64,000 bases of DNA from Muricauda sp. MAR_2010_75. GTDB taxonomy: Bacteria; Bacteroidota; Bacteroidia; Flavobacteriales; Flavobacteriaceae. Location: assembly GCF_000745185.1 (NCBI RefSeq), contig NZ_JQNJ01000001.1:2193501-2257500 (forward strand). Reading direction: 5' to 3'. Of this stretch, positions 26,422-35,272 are shown in pieces. The stretch's first letter is position 1, and each line of letters begins with the position of its first letter. The position numbers were made by a program, and so were the translations under genes. Under the pieces are notes generated by a model. It was not told where the DNA came from. It worked only from the letters and a program-made list of their open reading frames with translations, and made no database searches.

Positions 26422-27246
26422 TTATCCTAAAGCTACCCTTGAAAAACCGGTAACAGCCAAATCAGCGTTTACTGATTTTACGTATTGCGCAACACTCTGC
26501 TTGCTGTCTTTGATGAAATCTTGATTTACCAAAGTATTGTCCTTGAAGAAACGCTTCAACTTACCTTTGGCAATGTTGTCCAACATTTCCTCTGGTTTAC
26601 CTTCTTGACGCAATTGGTCTTTTGCAATCTCAATCTCCTTATCAATAACAGATTGATCAACGCCTTCTTCGTTAAGGGCAACAGGATTCATGGCGGCAGC
26701 TTGCATTGCAACATCTTTTGCAGCTTCAGCAGCACCATCAACATTGGCTGACAATCCAACTAAAGTGGCAATTTTGTTGCCTGCGTGGATATACGATCCA
26801 ACAAAGGGAGCGCTCAACTTCTCAAAGCTGCCAATTTCGATTTTTTCGCCGATAACACCGGTTTGCTCAGTCAATTTTTCAGCTACTGTCATGCCATTGA
26901 AAGAAGCGGCAAGAAAATCATCTTTACTGTCAAAGCCCAACGCCAAATCAGCCAAATCGTTGGCCAATTTCACAAAGCTTTCGTTCTTGGCCACAAAGTC
27001 GGTCTCACAGTTCAATGAGATGATAACACCTTGAGTGGCATCGTCATTTACTTTTGCAATAGCAGCACCTTCAGAAGAATCTCTATCGGCTCTATTGGCT
27101 GCAACTTTCTGGCCTTTCTTTCTTAGGATCTCAATTGCTTTGTCAAAATCACCTTCAGCTTCAACCAAAGCTTTTTTACAATCCATCATTCCAGCTCCGG
27201 TGGTCTGTCTTAATTTATTTACCTCAGCGGCGGTAATCTTTACCAT
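26422..27246 (-). CDS. tsf: Elongation factor Ts
   Basis: EF-Ts exchanges GDP for GTP on EF-Tu. The 274 residues include the N-terminal UBA-like domain (ITAAEVNKLRQTTGAGMMDC) with the TDF-type block NCETDFVAKN in the core. The subdomain GSYIHAGNKIATLVGL is also present. It follows rpsB by 77 bases on the same strand in the classic rpsB-tsf order. Confidence 0.97.
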   Translation of the reverse strand: MVKITAAEVNKLRQTTGAGMMDCKKALVEAEGDFDKAIEILRKKGQKVAANRADRDSSEGAAIAKVNDDATQGVIISLNCETDFVAKNESFVKLANDLADLALGFDSKDDFLAASFNGMTVAEKLTEQTGVIGEKIEIGSFEKLSAPFVGSYIHAGNKIATLVGLSANVDGAAEAAKDVAMQAAAMNPVALNEEGVDQSVIDKEIEIAKDQLRQEGKPEEMLDNIAKGKLKRFFKDNTLVNQDFIKDSKQSVAQYVKSVNADLAVTGFSRVALG

Positions 27247-27322
27247 TTTTTATGCTTTTTAAAATTTATGTAAAATAAAACACTATTAAGGTGTTTCGTT
27301 TTAGGACAATGTTAAATCAATC

Positions 27323-28498
27323 TTAGGCTTCAACTCCGCCTTTGGCGTTGTCTTGCCATTCTTTTAGTTCATCCCACTTGCCATCAGCGGCCATTTTGGC
27401 CTGTTTTGGCCAAGAAGTTGGATCTAAATGGGCCAAGTTTGAGCTGGCCTCGGTCAAGATTTCCTTGATTTTCTCAGGGTCCGCTTTTGCCAATTCGGCA
27501 TAAGTTCCAATGCCACTGTTCACAATAGCTTCTGCTGCTTTAGGTCCAATGCCTTCAACTTTGGTCAAGTCATCTGCTTTCGCAGGCTCCTCTTTTTTAG
27601 CAGGTTCAGCAGGTTTTTCTGTCTTCTCCGCTTTCTTTTCTACGGCTTTTTCTTCATTTTTAGCAGCCGGTTTTTCCTCTTTCTTAGGAGCTGGCTTTGC
27701 TTTCTTTGGTGCTTTTTTCTCAACTACATCTTCATCATCGTCATCAGCAACCACAGTTTTTGCTACAACTTCTTCCTCTTCGTCTTCCTTATCGTTCTGC
27801 TTGTCGTTTTTACGCTCGGCCAAACCTTCCGCAACGGCTTTGGTCACTTCTTCCATGATGGCTTCGATGGATTTACCAGCATCATCATTGGCAGGAATCA
27901 CAAAATCGATGGGTCTTGGATCTGAGTTGGTATCGACCATGGCAAAAATTGGAATGTTCAATTTTTGGGCCTCTTTTACGGCGATGTGCTCACGCATGGT
28001 ATCCACAATAAATATAGCACCGGGCAAACGGGTCATATCAGCGATAGAGCCCAAGTTTTTGTCCAATTTTGCACGAAGACGGTCAACTTGCAAACGCTCC
28101 TTTTTGGAAAGCGTATTGAACGTACCGTCTTTTTTCATACGGTCAATAGCAGCCATTTTCTTAACCGCTTTACGGATAGTGACGAAGTTGGTCAACATAC
28201 CACCGGGCCATCTTTCAGTGATGTACGGCATGTTCACTTTAGAAACTTTGTCTGCAACAATGTCTTTAGCTTGTTTTTTTGTGGCTACGAAAAGAATTTT
28301 TCGTCCAGAAGCAGCAATTTTTTTAAGGGCCTCATTGGCCTCATCAAGCTTTGCTACCGTTTTGTAAAGGTTGATAACGTGGATACCGTTACGCTCCATG
28401 TAGATGTAGGGAGCCATGTTGGGGTTCCACTTTCGTGTTAGGTGTCCAAAATGCACACCTGCTTCCAATAAGTCTTTTACTTCAATTTTACTTGCCAT
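27323..28498 (-). CDS. rpsB: 30S ribosomal protein S2 (uS2) with long acidic/Lys-Ala linker and C-terminal helix-hairpin-helix domain
   Basis: Residues 1-225 are a normal uS2 (LEAGVHFGHLTRKWNPNM; WPGGMLTNFVTIRKAVKK; VDTNSDPRPIDFVIPAND), needed for small-subunit assembly. Ordinary uS2 ends around residue 230-250. Here it runs to 391. Residues 230-310 are a low-complexity linker, first acidic (DKEDEEEEVV), then KKEEPAK-type. Residues 309-391 form an HhH-like module with the hairpin LTKVEGIGPKAAEAI and the helix DPTSWPKQAKMAADGKWDEL. HhH modules bind nucleic acid or protein; here the role is unknown. Its length is unusual, but the reading frame is uninterrupted. It precedes tsf. Confidence 0.96.
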   Translation of the reverse strand: MASKIEVKDLLEAGVHFGHLTRKWNPNMAPYIYMERNGIHVINLYKTVAKLDEANEALKKIAASGRKILFVATKKQAKDIVADKVSKVNMPYITERWPGGMLTNFVTIRKAVKKMAAIDRMKKDGTFNTLSKKERLQVDRLRAKLDKNLGSIADMTRLPGAIFIVDTMREHIAVKEAQKLNIPIFAMVDTNSDPRPIDFVIPANDDAGKSIEAIMEEVTKAVAEGLAERKNDKQNDKEDEEEEVVAKTVVADDDDEDVVEKKAPKKAKPAPKKEEKPAAKNEEKAVEKKAEKTEKPAEPAKKEEPAKADDLTKVEGIGPKAAEAIVNSGIGTYAELAKADPEKIKEILTEASSNLAHLDPTSWPKQAKMAADGKWDELKEWQDNAKGGVEA

Positions 28499-28586
28499 TT
28501 TTTGTACTTAGTTTACGTTCCGTTGTAGTAGCAATGGGGTGGTGGTCGCAATCTGCTCGCCCAACCCATTTAGATGCTAAACTAAA

Positions 28587-28668
28587 TTCCAAAAAGTCGA
28601 ATGGTTTTTCCTTTTTGGAACAACGACAACTTGGTTAAAAATTTAACCCTGAAAAATGTTTCAGGGTT
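28587..28668 (-). promoter_or_regulatory. Two hairpins between rpsI and rpsB (terminator or rpsB leader)
   Basis: In the 210-base gap between rpsI and rpsB there is a perfect 10-base hairpin (AACCCTGAAA/TTTCAGGGTT, 28645-28668, AATG loop). Downstream of it on the minus strand is a second 9-base inverted repeat (TTCCAAAAA/TTTTTGGAA, 28587-28620). The first may end the rplM-rpsI transcript. The second lies in the likely rpsB leader, where uS2 or another factor could act. No poly-T tail is strong. Confidence 0.5.
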
Positions 28669-28708
28669 TTCAATGAACTTTATATTGTGGTGCCAAAGCA
28701 CCGAAATA

Positions 28709-29095
28709 TTAACGTTTGGAGAACTGGAATTTCTTACGGGCTTTCTTCTGTCCGAATTTCTTTCGTTCCACCATTCTTGGATCTCTGGTCAATAGACCTT
28801 CTGGTTTAAGAACGGCTCTGTTCTCAGCATCGATTTCGCACATTGCCCTGGACAATGCCAATCGAATAGCTTCTGCCTGACCTGTGATTCCACCTCCGTA
28901 AACATTTACTTTTACGTCGTAAGCATCTTCAGTATCAGTCAAGGTGAAGGCTTGTTTTACCTTATATTGTAGTGTGCCTGTGGTAAAGTACTCGTTTAAG
29001 TTTCTTTTGTTGATGGTAATGTTTCCTTTTCCTTCAGAAACATAAACTCTTGCCACGGCAGTTTTTCTTCTACCTATCTTATGAACCACTTCCAT
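28709..29095 (-). CDS. rpsI: 30S ribosomal protein S9 (uS9)
   Basis: 128 residues, normal for S9. The N-terminal KIGRRKTAVARVYV and the C-terminal basic tail with RDPRMVERKKFGQKKARK are typical; the tail reaches into the ribosomal P site region. It overlaps the rplM stop by one base (TAATG), a tight L13-S9 operon. Confidence 0.97.
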   Translation of the reverse strand: MEVVHKIGRRKTAVARVYVSEGKGNITINKRNLNEYFTTGTLQYKVKQAFTLTDTEDAYDVKVNVYGGGITGQAEAIRLALSRAMCEIDAENRAVLKPEGLLTRDPRMVERKKFGQKKARKKFQFSKR

Positions 29096-29550
29096 TATTT
29101 GTAGTCGTTTAAGTTGATTGCTTTTGGTTTTTGTGCTTCTTGACCGTGTTCTGCACCGGCATATACCTTTAAGTTTCTAAAAAGATCGGCTCCCAATTTG
29201 TTCTTGGGCAACATACCTTTTATAGAGTTTTCAATGATACGCTCTGGGTGTTTGGCCAAAACTTCCTTGGCGGTAGCGGAACGCTGACCACCAGGATAAC
29301 CTGTATAGCGAATGTATTCTTTATCATCCCATTTATTGCCGGATAGATTTATTTTTTCGGCATTGATGACCACAACATTGTCACCACAATCTACATGGGG
29401 AGTAAAATTGGTCTTGTATTTTCCCCTAAGCAACTTGGCTACTTTTGACGCCAATCTTCCCAAGGTCTGTCCTTCAGCATCAACCAATAACCATTGCTTG
29501 TCAACGGTAGCTTTATTGGCGGAAATAGTCTTATAACTTAATGTGTCCAC
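29095..29550 (-). CDS. rplM: 50S ribosomal protein L13 (uL13)
   Basis: 151 residues with signature regions [34 protein letters not shown] and the C-terminal [19 protein letters not shown]. It is the first gene of the L13-S9 operon, with a strong promoter just upstream. Confidence 0.97.
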   Translation of the reverse strand: MDTLSYKTISANKATVDKQWLLVDAEGQTLGRLASKVAKLLRGKYKTNFTPHVDCGDNVVVINAEKINLSGNKWDDKEYIRYTGYPGGQRSATAKEVLAKHPERIIENSIKGMLPKNKLGADLFRNLKVYAGAEHGQEAQKPKAINLNDYK

Positions 29551-29596
29551 TTCTCTAAAAATATTGATTTAACAACCTATCCCGATAAACGGGCTG

Positions 29597-29627
29597 CAAA
29601 TGTACAATTATTAGATTGAATTACAAA
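29597..29627 (-). promoter_or_regulatory. Promoter of the rplM-rpsI operon
   Basis: On the minus strand, TTTG (29627-29624), a 19-base spacer and TACATTTG (29604-29597) fit the Bacteroidota housekeeping promoter exactly. The rplM ATG is 47 bases below the -7 element. Confidence 0.8.
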
Positions 29628-29796
29628 CGGTTGATTGGGAATATTTTTTCTCTTTTTTCATTTGCACGTACAACAGACAAAATTAATGGCCAAGCCTTTA
29701 GTTGCGCTGTTAAAAAAAGCTTAAAAAAAATGATGGATGTAACAGTTTCAATTTTCGCTGGTCTATCAGTTACATCAATCAATCAACAACGAACCA

Positions 29797-32472
29797 GTGA
29801 AGCAATTCTGCCTTTTTCTCACCTGCACTTTATTCACCCTAATCAGTCACGCCCAGGATTCAACAATCAGTCACGCCCAGGATTCAACCAATGTAGTACC
29901 TAAAAAAATATACATGACCCAATCCTTGGGTTCGGGAACTGCTCCCACTATTGATGGACTGTTGAATGACCCTGCTTGGGATTTGGTGCAGTGGGGCGAT
30001 GATTTCATTGAGCAACGTCCCGATGAGAACACACCGCCTGGTCAACAGTCGGCTTTTAAAATCCTGTATGATCAAAAATCATTGTATGTGGGTATTCGAT
30101 GTTTTGATACAGAACCAGATAAAATTGTCAAACGTTTGTCCAGACGTGATGGCTTTGAAGGCGATTGGATTGGAATTTTTATCGACAGTTACCACGATAA
30201 GCGGACTTCTTTTGGATTCATTGTCACCGCAGCAGGGGTAAAGGGTGATGTGCTTGGTTCCAACAATGGCAACAATGAGGATGACAGTTGGAATCCCATT
30301 TGGTATGTAAAAACCCATACCGATGCAGAGGGATGGACCGCCGAAATGCGCATACCCCTTAGCCAAATTAAATTTGGGCGGGCTGAGGACCAAGTATGGG
30401 GCCTACAGATTATGCGGCGTTATTTTAGGAATGAAGAGCGCTCCGTATGGCAGCGACTTCCGCGTGATGTGGCGGGATGGACCAGTGAATTTGGTGAATT
30501 GCATGGCCTCAAGAACATTGAACCGCAACGCCAATTGGAAATACAGCCCTATACCGTGGCCAAGACCGAAACCTATGAACCGGAGGAGGGAAACCCTTTT
30601 GAAGATGGTAGTGAGAGTAATATCACTGTGGGACTGGACGCTAAAATTGGAATTACCAACGACCTAACCTTGGATTTGACCGTTAATCCCGATTTCGGTC
30701 AAGTGGATGCTGACCCTTCCGCCATCGCTTTGGATGGATTCCAAATTTTCTTTCAAGAGCGGCGTCCCTTTTTTGTGGAGAATAAGAACATTTTCGATTT
30801 CAATGTGTCGCAATCCGAAGCAGGGAATACCTTCGGTTCGGACAATATTTTTTACTCGCGGCGAATTGGAAGAAGTCCACAGGGGTATCCAGATACGGAT
30901 GATGGTGAATATGTAGATCAACCCGACAATACCCCCATCATTGGAGCCGCAAAATTCAGTGGAAAGACCAAAAATGGATGGGCCATTGGTGTGCTGGAAA
31001 GTGTTACGGCCCAACGAATGGCCACTATTGTTTCAGATAATGGAGGACCACGCAAAGAAATGGTAGAGCCGTTGACCAATTATTTTGTGGGAAGACTTCA
31101 GAAAGATTTCAATGAACGTAATTCATACATCGGTGGGATTTTTACGGCCACCAATCGGGAACAACTTCCGGAGGAATTGAACTTCCTCCATAAATCGGCT
31201 TTTACGGGTGGAGTGGATTTTAAACATCAATGGAACAATAGGGACTGGTATTTTGGGGGGAATGTCACCTTTAGTCATGTAACAGGAGGTGAAGAAGCCA
31301 TTCAGAACACTCAAGAGTCCATTACACATTTGTTCCAACGGGTAGACGCCGACTATTTGGAAGTAGACCCAAACCGAACCTCTTTGACAGGAACGGCCGG
31401 AAATCTCCAAATCGGAAAACTGGGAAAAGGCAATTTTAGATTTGAAAGTGGAGGCACATGGCGCTCCCCGGAGCTCGAACTTAACGACATCGGCTTTCAG
31501 CGGCAATCCGATGATATCCGTCATTACACTTGGATTGGATATCGCACTCTAAAACCTGATAATACCTTCAGGCAGCTGGGCATAAATTACAACCACTGGA
31601 CAGCATGGGATTTTGGCGGCAATCACAACTACCTACAGTTCAATACCAATAGTTGGCAAAACTGGAAAGGGAACTGGTTCACCAATTTAGGGTTGAACTA
31701 TGCCGTAGTCGATTATTCCAACTTTGCTCTCCGCGGTGGGCCTAGATTACGACAGTCACAGTGGGTTAGTTTTTGGAACAATATTGAAACCGATAACCGG
31801 AAAAAAGTCCAATTGGCCTTTTTCCATAATGGAAGAAAGGCTGTGGACAATTCCTTTAAATCGTATTATATGGAAGGGGGGATTAACTACCAACCCATAA
31901 ATGCCTTAAGGGTTTCGGTATTTCCATCGTTGCGAATCAACAATGATAAACTTCAGTTCATTGATAATTTTGATGATGTTAATGGTTCGCCACGATATCT
32001 TAATGGTGAGATTGACCAACGTACCTTGAGCATGTCGGTTCGCCTGAATTACACCATAAATCCCAATTTAACCATCCAGTATTGGGGGCAACCTTTTATT
32101 TCCCGCGGACGATATTCCAATTTTAAGCACATCACCAATCCAACCGAGAAAGTATTTGAGGATAGGTTCATGGGCTACGGGTCAGAACAAATTTCATTGG
32201 CCGATGGAGTATATTCAGTGGATGAGGATATGAATGGCGTTGAAGATTTTACTTTTGATGATCCAGATTTCTCCTTTGTACAATTCCGTTCCAATTTGGT
32301 GATCAGGTGGGAGTATATTCCAGGCTCAGAGATATTCTTGGTGTGGTCGCAGGATGTGTCCCGGGATGGCGACCCCACCAACGGACTTTTGCCCAGTTTG
32401 GGTGACAATATTTTCGGGCAAAAACCACAGAACATTTTTCTGTTGAAGGCAACGTATCGATTTGTGCTTTAA
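29797..32472 (+). CDS. DUF5916-type outer-membrane protein with N-terminal CBM9-like domain
   Basis: 891 residues. A signal peptide (FCLFLTCTLFTLISHAQ) is followed by a carbohydrate-binding family 9-like domain (about 40-220: TIDGLLNDPAWDLVQ, EMRIPLSQIKF). A long C-terminal part with alternating aromatic strands ends KATYRFVL, typical of an outer-membrane barrel (DUF5916). Ligand or enzymatic role is unknown; the family is common in marine Bacteroidota. Oddity: a 24-base unit is exactly duplicated at 29841-29888, so the residues ISHAQDST occur twice at the signal-peptide cleavage region. The start at 29797 gives a good signal peptide. Confidence 0.88.
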   Translation: MKQFCLFLTCTLFTLISHAQDSTISHAQDSTNVVPKKIYMTQSLGSGTAPTIDGLLNDPAWDLVQWGDDFIEQRPDENTPPGQQSAFKILYDQKSLYVGIRCFDTEPDKIVKRLSRRDGFEGDWIGIFIDSYHDKRTSFGFIVTAAGVKGDVLGSNNGNNEDDSWNPIWYVKTHTDAEGWTAEMRIPLSQIKFGRAEDQVWGLQIMRRYFRNEERSVWQRLPRDVAGWTSEFGELHGLKNIEPQRQLEIQPYTVAKTETYEPEEGNPFEDGSESNITVGLDAKIGITNDLTLDLTVNPDFGQVDADPSAIALDGFQIFFQERRPFFVENKNIFDFNVSQSEAGNTFGSDNIFYSRRIGRSPQGYPDTDDGEYVDQPDNTPIIGAAKFSGKTKNGWAIGVLESVTAQRMATIVSDNGGPRKEMVEPLTNYFVGRLQKDFNERNSYIGGIFTATNREQLPEELNFLHKSAFTGGVDFKHQWNNRDWYFGGNVTFSHVTGGEEAIQNTQESITHLFQRVDADYLEVDPNRTSLTGTAGNLQIGKLGKGNFRFESGGTWRSPELELNDIGFQRQSDDIRHYTWIGYRTLKPDNTFRQLGINYNHWTAWDFGGNHNYLQFNTNSWQNWKGNWFTNLGLNYAVVDYSNFALRGGPRLRQSQWVSFWNNIETDNRKKVQLAFFHNGRKAVDNSFKSYYMEGGINYQPINALRVSVFPSLRINNDKLQFIDNFDDVNGSPRYLNGEIDQRTLSMSVRLNYTINPNLTIQYWGQPFISRGRYSNFKHITNPTEKVFEDRFMGYGSEQISLADGVYSVDEDMNGVEDFTFDDPDFSFVQFRSNLVIRWEYIPGSEIFLVWSQDVSRDGDPTNGLLPSLGDNIFGQKPQNIFLLKATYRFVL
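29841..29888 (+). repeat. Tandem duplication of 24 bases within the signal-peptide end
   Basis: Two identical 24-base units (29841-29864 and 29865-29888) in frame add eight residues (ISHAQDST) to the mature N-terminus and duplicate the predicted Ala-Gln cleavage site. A slippage origin is likely. Confidence 0.9.
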
Positions 32473-32507
32473 GGGAAGTGTTATTCCTTACGGATGCTGA
32501 GCACCCG

Positions 32508-32585
32508 CCTGCCGGACAGGAAGGAAGTCGAAGTAAAATACGGAATCTATGGATGGTACGGGTCAACCTGAACTTGTTTCAGGTT
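32508..32585. repeat. Intergenic palindromic repeats after the DUF5916 gene
   Basis: Two small hairpins lie here: CCTG-CCGGA-CAGG (32508-32520) and AACCTGAACTTGTTTCAGGTT (32565-32585, 8-base stem). They sit in the 200-base gap between converging genes and could stop transcription or be dispersed REP-like elements; neither has a T-run tail. Confidence 0.5.
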
Positions 32586-32673
32586 CTCATATGCTTTTAC
32601 CATTAGGGATGGGATGCTGAAATAAATGCAGCATGACGCCTTTGTCATCGAGATGTCTCAAAAAGAGAAATGA

Positions 32674-33780
32674 CTATTTTATATTTGTCATTATTTTCCG
32701 AAGCGCATTCACCAAAGCCTCATTCGCTTTTTGATTGCCAATGGTGATGCGTACCATTCCCGGTGCCCCAAATTGGGAAACAGGTCGTACCATGATTCCT
32801 TCATCCATAAGTTTATCCGTGAACTCCATTTCAGGTAAGGGAGGGTCTATGATAAAAAAGTTGGCCTGACTGGGCCAGTATTTAATGCCCAACTCATCAA
32901 AAGCTTTGGCGATAAAAGTTCTGCCTTCCAGAACTGTTTTGACGGTCTCTTCAATGAATTCGGTATCGTTCAACGCTCCAATGGCCGCCTCAATGGAGGT
33001 TAAGGGTAGCAAAAATGGTTTATGGATCAATCGGATGTAGTTGGCAATGGTCGCCGTGGTATAGCAATACCCAATACGTTGTCCGGCCAAACCATAGGTT
33101 TTTGAAAAACTGTTAAGCCCGATTACATTGTGTTCCTCCAGCACATAAGGTAGCGCAGTGACGTAATCCTCGGCATCCGCAAAATGGCGATAGACTTCAT
33201 CAAACACGATAACGATATTTTTGGGAACTCGATTGAAAAAGTCATCCAAAACGGGTTTTGGAATATAGGTGCCTGTAGGATTATTGGGGCTGGTGAGAAA
33301 GATAATCTTGGTCCGTTCTGTAATGGCATTCAAGATGCCTTCAACATCCAGCGAATAATCGGGTTCTTTTAATTTGATGTCGATTTGTTCGGCACCATAC
33401 CAGCGCGAAAAAACGGAATAGGGCAAAAAGCAGGGATTGGAATAGATGACTTCATCCCCTTCATTGATAAAGGCCCGCAGAATCATATCAATGACTTCAG
33501 AGCCGCTGTTCCCCGTGATAAATTGATCGGCAGATAGTTGCTCATTAAAATCCTTTACCAAAGCCTCACGCAGACGAATATCCGTTTGATCGGGATACAC
33601 ATCTATTTTGTCCAACGCAGCTTTCATCGCAACAACGGCCTTGGGCGAGGTGCCCAACGGATTTTCGTTCGAAGAAAGTTTATAAATTTTTTTAAGGGAA
33701 GCTGGAATGTTCTTCCCGCCTTTATACACCTCTTTGGGTACCAAATGGGATTTAAAAATAGACTCGATGGTTTTTTTCAT
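32674..33780 (-). CDS. HisC-like class I/II PLP aminotransferase
   Basis: 368 residues of the histidinol-phosphate/aromatic aminotransferase family. It has the N-terminal KLSSNENPLGTSP, the TSPNNPTGTY loop, VFDEVYRHF with the PLP-contacting Asp, and the Schiff-base lysine in LNSFSKTYGLAGQRIGY. The C-terminal Arg in PGMVRITIGNQ binds the substrate carboxylate. It stands near the hpd-hmgA-fahA cluster on the same strand, so it might convert tyrosine to 4-hydroxyphenylpyruvate. However, a ParDE pair lies between, and a histidine-biosynthetic role is equally possible from sequence. Confidence 0.88.
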   Translation of the reverse strand: MKKTIESIFKSHLVPKEVYKGGKNIPASLKKIYKLSSNENPLGTSPKAVVAMKAALDKIDVYPDQTDIRLREALVKDFNEQLSADQFITGNSGSEVIDMILRAFINEGDEVIYSNPCFLPYSVFSRWYGAEQIDIKLKEPDYSLDVEGILNAITERTKIIFLTSPNNPTGTYIPKPVLDDFFNRVPKNIVIVFDEVYRHFADAEDYVTALPYVLEEHNVIGLNSFSKTYGLAGQRIGYCYTTATIANYIRLIHKPFLLPLTSIEAAIGALNDTEFIEETVKTVLEGRTFIAKAFDELGIKYWPSQANFFIIDPPLPEMEFTDKLMDEGIMVRPVSQFGAPGMVRITIGNQKANEALVNALRKIMTNIK

Positions 33781-33786
33781 TTAACT

Positions 33787-34083
33787 TCAGGTTAAGAATT
33801 TTATCAAATCCCTTCCTCCGTACAGCACTCGTACTATACGTACATATCCACTCATTTTACGATAAAATATGATATGGGAGGCATAAGGAAAACTAAAAAG
33901 CCCGTCCTTAATTTCTTTTCTTTCCTTCCCGATATGTGGGTTATCAGCAATTGCATTGAAATGATTGTTCAGACCAATTAAGTATTCAATTGCCTGAGAG
34001 GTGCCAAATTGGAGTTGACCGTATTCAAAAATATCTTCAATATCATTGTCCGCTTCTTCTGATAGAACGTAACCGTTTATCAT
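33787..34083 (-). CDS. parE: RelE/ParE-family toxin
   Basis: 98 residues of the ParE/RelE fold: YVLSEEADNDIEDIFEYG at the N-terminus, a core helix with NHFNAIADNPHIGKER, and the C-terminal strand pair HIIFYRKMSGYVRIVRVLYGGRD. Its start overlaps the antitoxin stop by 4 bases (ATGA), so the two are coupled. ParE toxins poison DNA gyrase; RelE relatives cut mRNA. The sequence is nearer to ParE, but the target is not certain. The gene is intact and presumably neutralised by the antitoxin. Confidence 0.88.
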   Translation of the reverse strand: MINGYVLSEEADNDIEDIFEYGQLQFGTSQAIEYLIGLNNHFNAIADNPHIGKERKEIKDGLFSFPYASHIIFYRKMSGYVRIVRVLYGGRDLIKFLT

Positions 34084-34304
34084 GCATTTTTCTTTGAGGC
34101 AATAATATCTTCCATTGTTCTGGTACTATCTGGCCCATTCCAACCCTTTTCTATTTCCTTTCTAAGGTCATCAATGACTTTATCCCTGTAAATTTTGTGC
34201 AAACGTAAGGCGTCACGAATAACCTCGCTATTGTTTTGATATTCCCCAGTCGCGACTTGTTTCGCGATGTATTCTTCTTGTTTTTTTGTGAAACTTATGT
34301 TCAT
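34080..34304 (-). CDS. parD: ParD-family antitoxin (ribbon-helix-helix)
   Basis: 74 residues: N-terminal ISFTKKQEEYIAKQVATGEYQNNSEVIRDALRLH, the CopG/Arc/ParD ribbon-helix-helix that binds its own operator, and a C-terminal toxin-binding tail (EKGWNGPDSTRTMEDI). It lies just upstream of the toxin with a 4-base overlap. As usual the antitoxin gene comes first. Confidence 0.88.
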   Translation of the reverse strand: MNISFTKKQEEYIAKQVATGEYQNNSEVIRDALRLHKIYRDKVIDDLRKEIEKGWNGPDSTRTMEDIIASKKNA

Positions 34305-34389
34305 TCCTAATCAATTATTGATAAATCAAAAATACAATATATATCTATATTTAGCAAAAATGGACATAGAATGAAGTCATATTTAAAAG

Positions 34390-35259
34390 TCACAAACTCT
34401 CCGCAAACAACAAATACGCCATTGCCTTTTCCGTATCACCCTCTTCCAATAGTTGTTGGGCCAGGGTATGTAATTCAGTTTTGGAAGCATTTTGCAGTCC
34501 TTCCTTTTCAATAACCGCTTTAATTTCCTTCGTAGAAGGAACACCTTCCAAGTTCCCCAAGCGGCCCAGATTATTTCCTGTGAGAATTTTGCTTTCCCGA
34601 ATCCCCTTGGGCAAGGCATCTACCCCAATACCATGGCTGCGGAGTGGTTTTGGGACTTCAAACAGGGATTCTTTTATCGCTCGGATATACCAATTGCCGC
34701 CCATACGGCCTACCAAATCCAATTTTTCGGTATCGAGGATGCCATCCGTAAAATAGGCATCATCCACGTGGAGAAGCTCCACCTTTACAATGATTAAATT
34801 ACCCGCTCCAGGCGTTTGGGCCAATTCAATAACCTCCATTACGGAGCACTCAAACGAAACAGGAGCTTCCCCCACTCGTGGTGGTTTTACCTTTTCACTG
34901 GGGACTTGGGTAAATCCGGCTTTTACAAATTCGTTCACCCCTTTGTCATACGCCGTACTGGAAAGGGACATCTGCTCCACCATGTCATGGTTCACAATAT
35001 TGATGACCACTTCGGGTACTTCAACAATATTTTCATGGGTATGTTTTAAGGAATTATCCCGACCGCTCCGGGAAGGGGAAAATATCATCACCGGCGGATT
35101 GGAACTGAACACATTAAAAAAACTGAATGGACTCAGGTTTACGTTTCCTTCCTTGTCCACCGTACTAGCAAAACAGATGGGCCGTGGTGCCACAGCCGTC
35201 AATAGAATGCTATGAAGTTCGGGTTGGGATACTTGGGATGGGTCTATGGTTTTGATCAT
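34390..35259 (-). CDS. Flavin reductase-like FMN-binding split-barrel protein
   Basis: 289 residues, of which about 1-200 form an FMN-binding split barrel (APRPICFASTVDKEG, VNLSPFSFFNVFSSNPPVM, RDNSLKHTHENI). The remaining ~80 residues are a helical tail not typical of small flavin reductases. It belongs to the flavoprotein class of NADH:flavin oxidoreductase-like proteins. Position right after fahA in the homogentisate cluster suggests an accessory role in aromatic degradation, which is inferred from context only. A double hairpin separates it from fahA. Confidence 0.85.
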   Translation of the reverse strand: MIKTIDPSQVSQPELHSILLTAVAPRPICFASTVDKEGNVNLSPFSFFNVFSSNPPVMIFSPSRSGRDNSLKHTHENIVEVPEVVINIVNHDMVEQMSLSSTAYDKGVNEFVKAGFTQVPSEKVKPPRVGEAPVSFECSVMEVIELAQTPGAGNLIIVKVELLHVDDAYFTDGILDTEKLDLVGRMGGNWYIRAIKESLFEVPKPLRSHGIGVDALPKGIRESKILTGNNLGRLGNLEGVPSTKEIKAVIEKEGLQNASKTELHTLAQQLLEEGDTEKAMAYLLFAESL

Positions 35260-35272
35260 CGTTACAGTTATG

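Noticed and set aside
27510..28367. Long open frame on the strand opposite to rpsB (285 codons)
   Set aside because: It is a mirror of the Lys/Ala/Glu-rich rpsB tail, gives a low-complexity Ser/Ala/Phe protein, and has no start signal or family.
29616..29903. Open frame upstream of and overlapping the DUF5916 gene
   Set aside because: The translation has no recognisable features; the overlapping DUF5916 frame has a signal peptide and a clear family.
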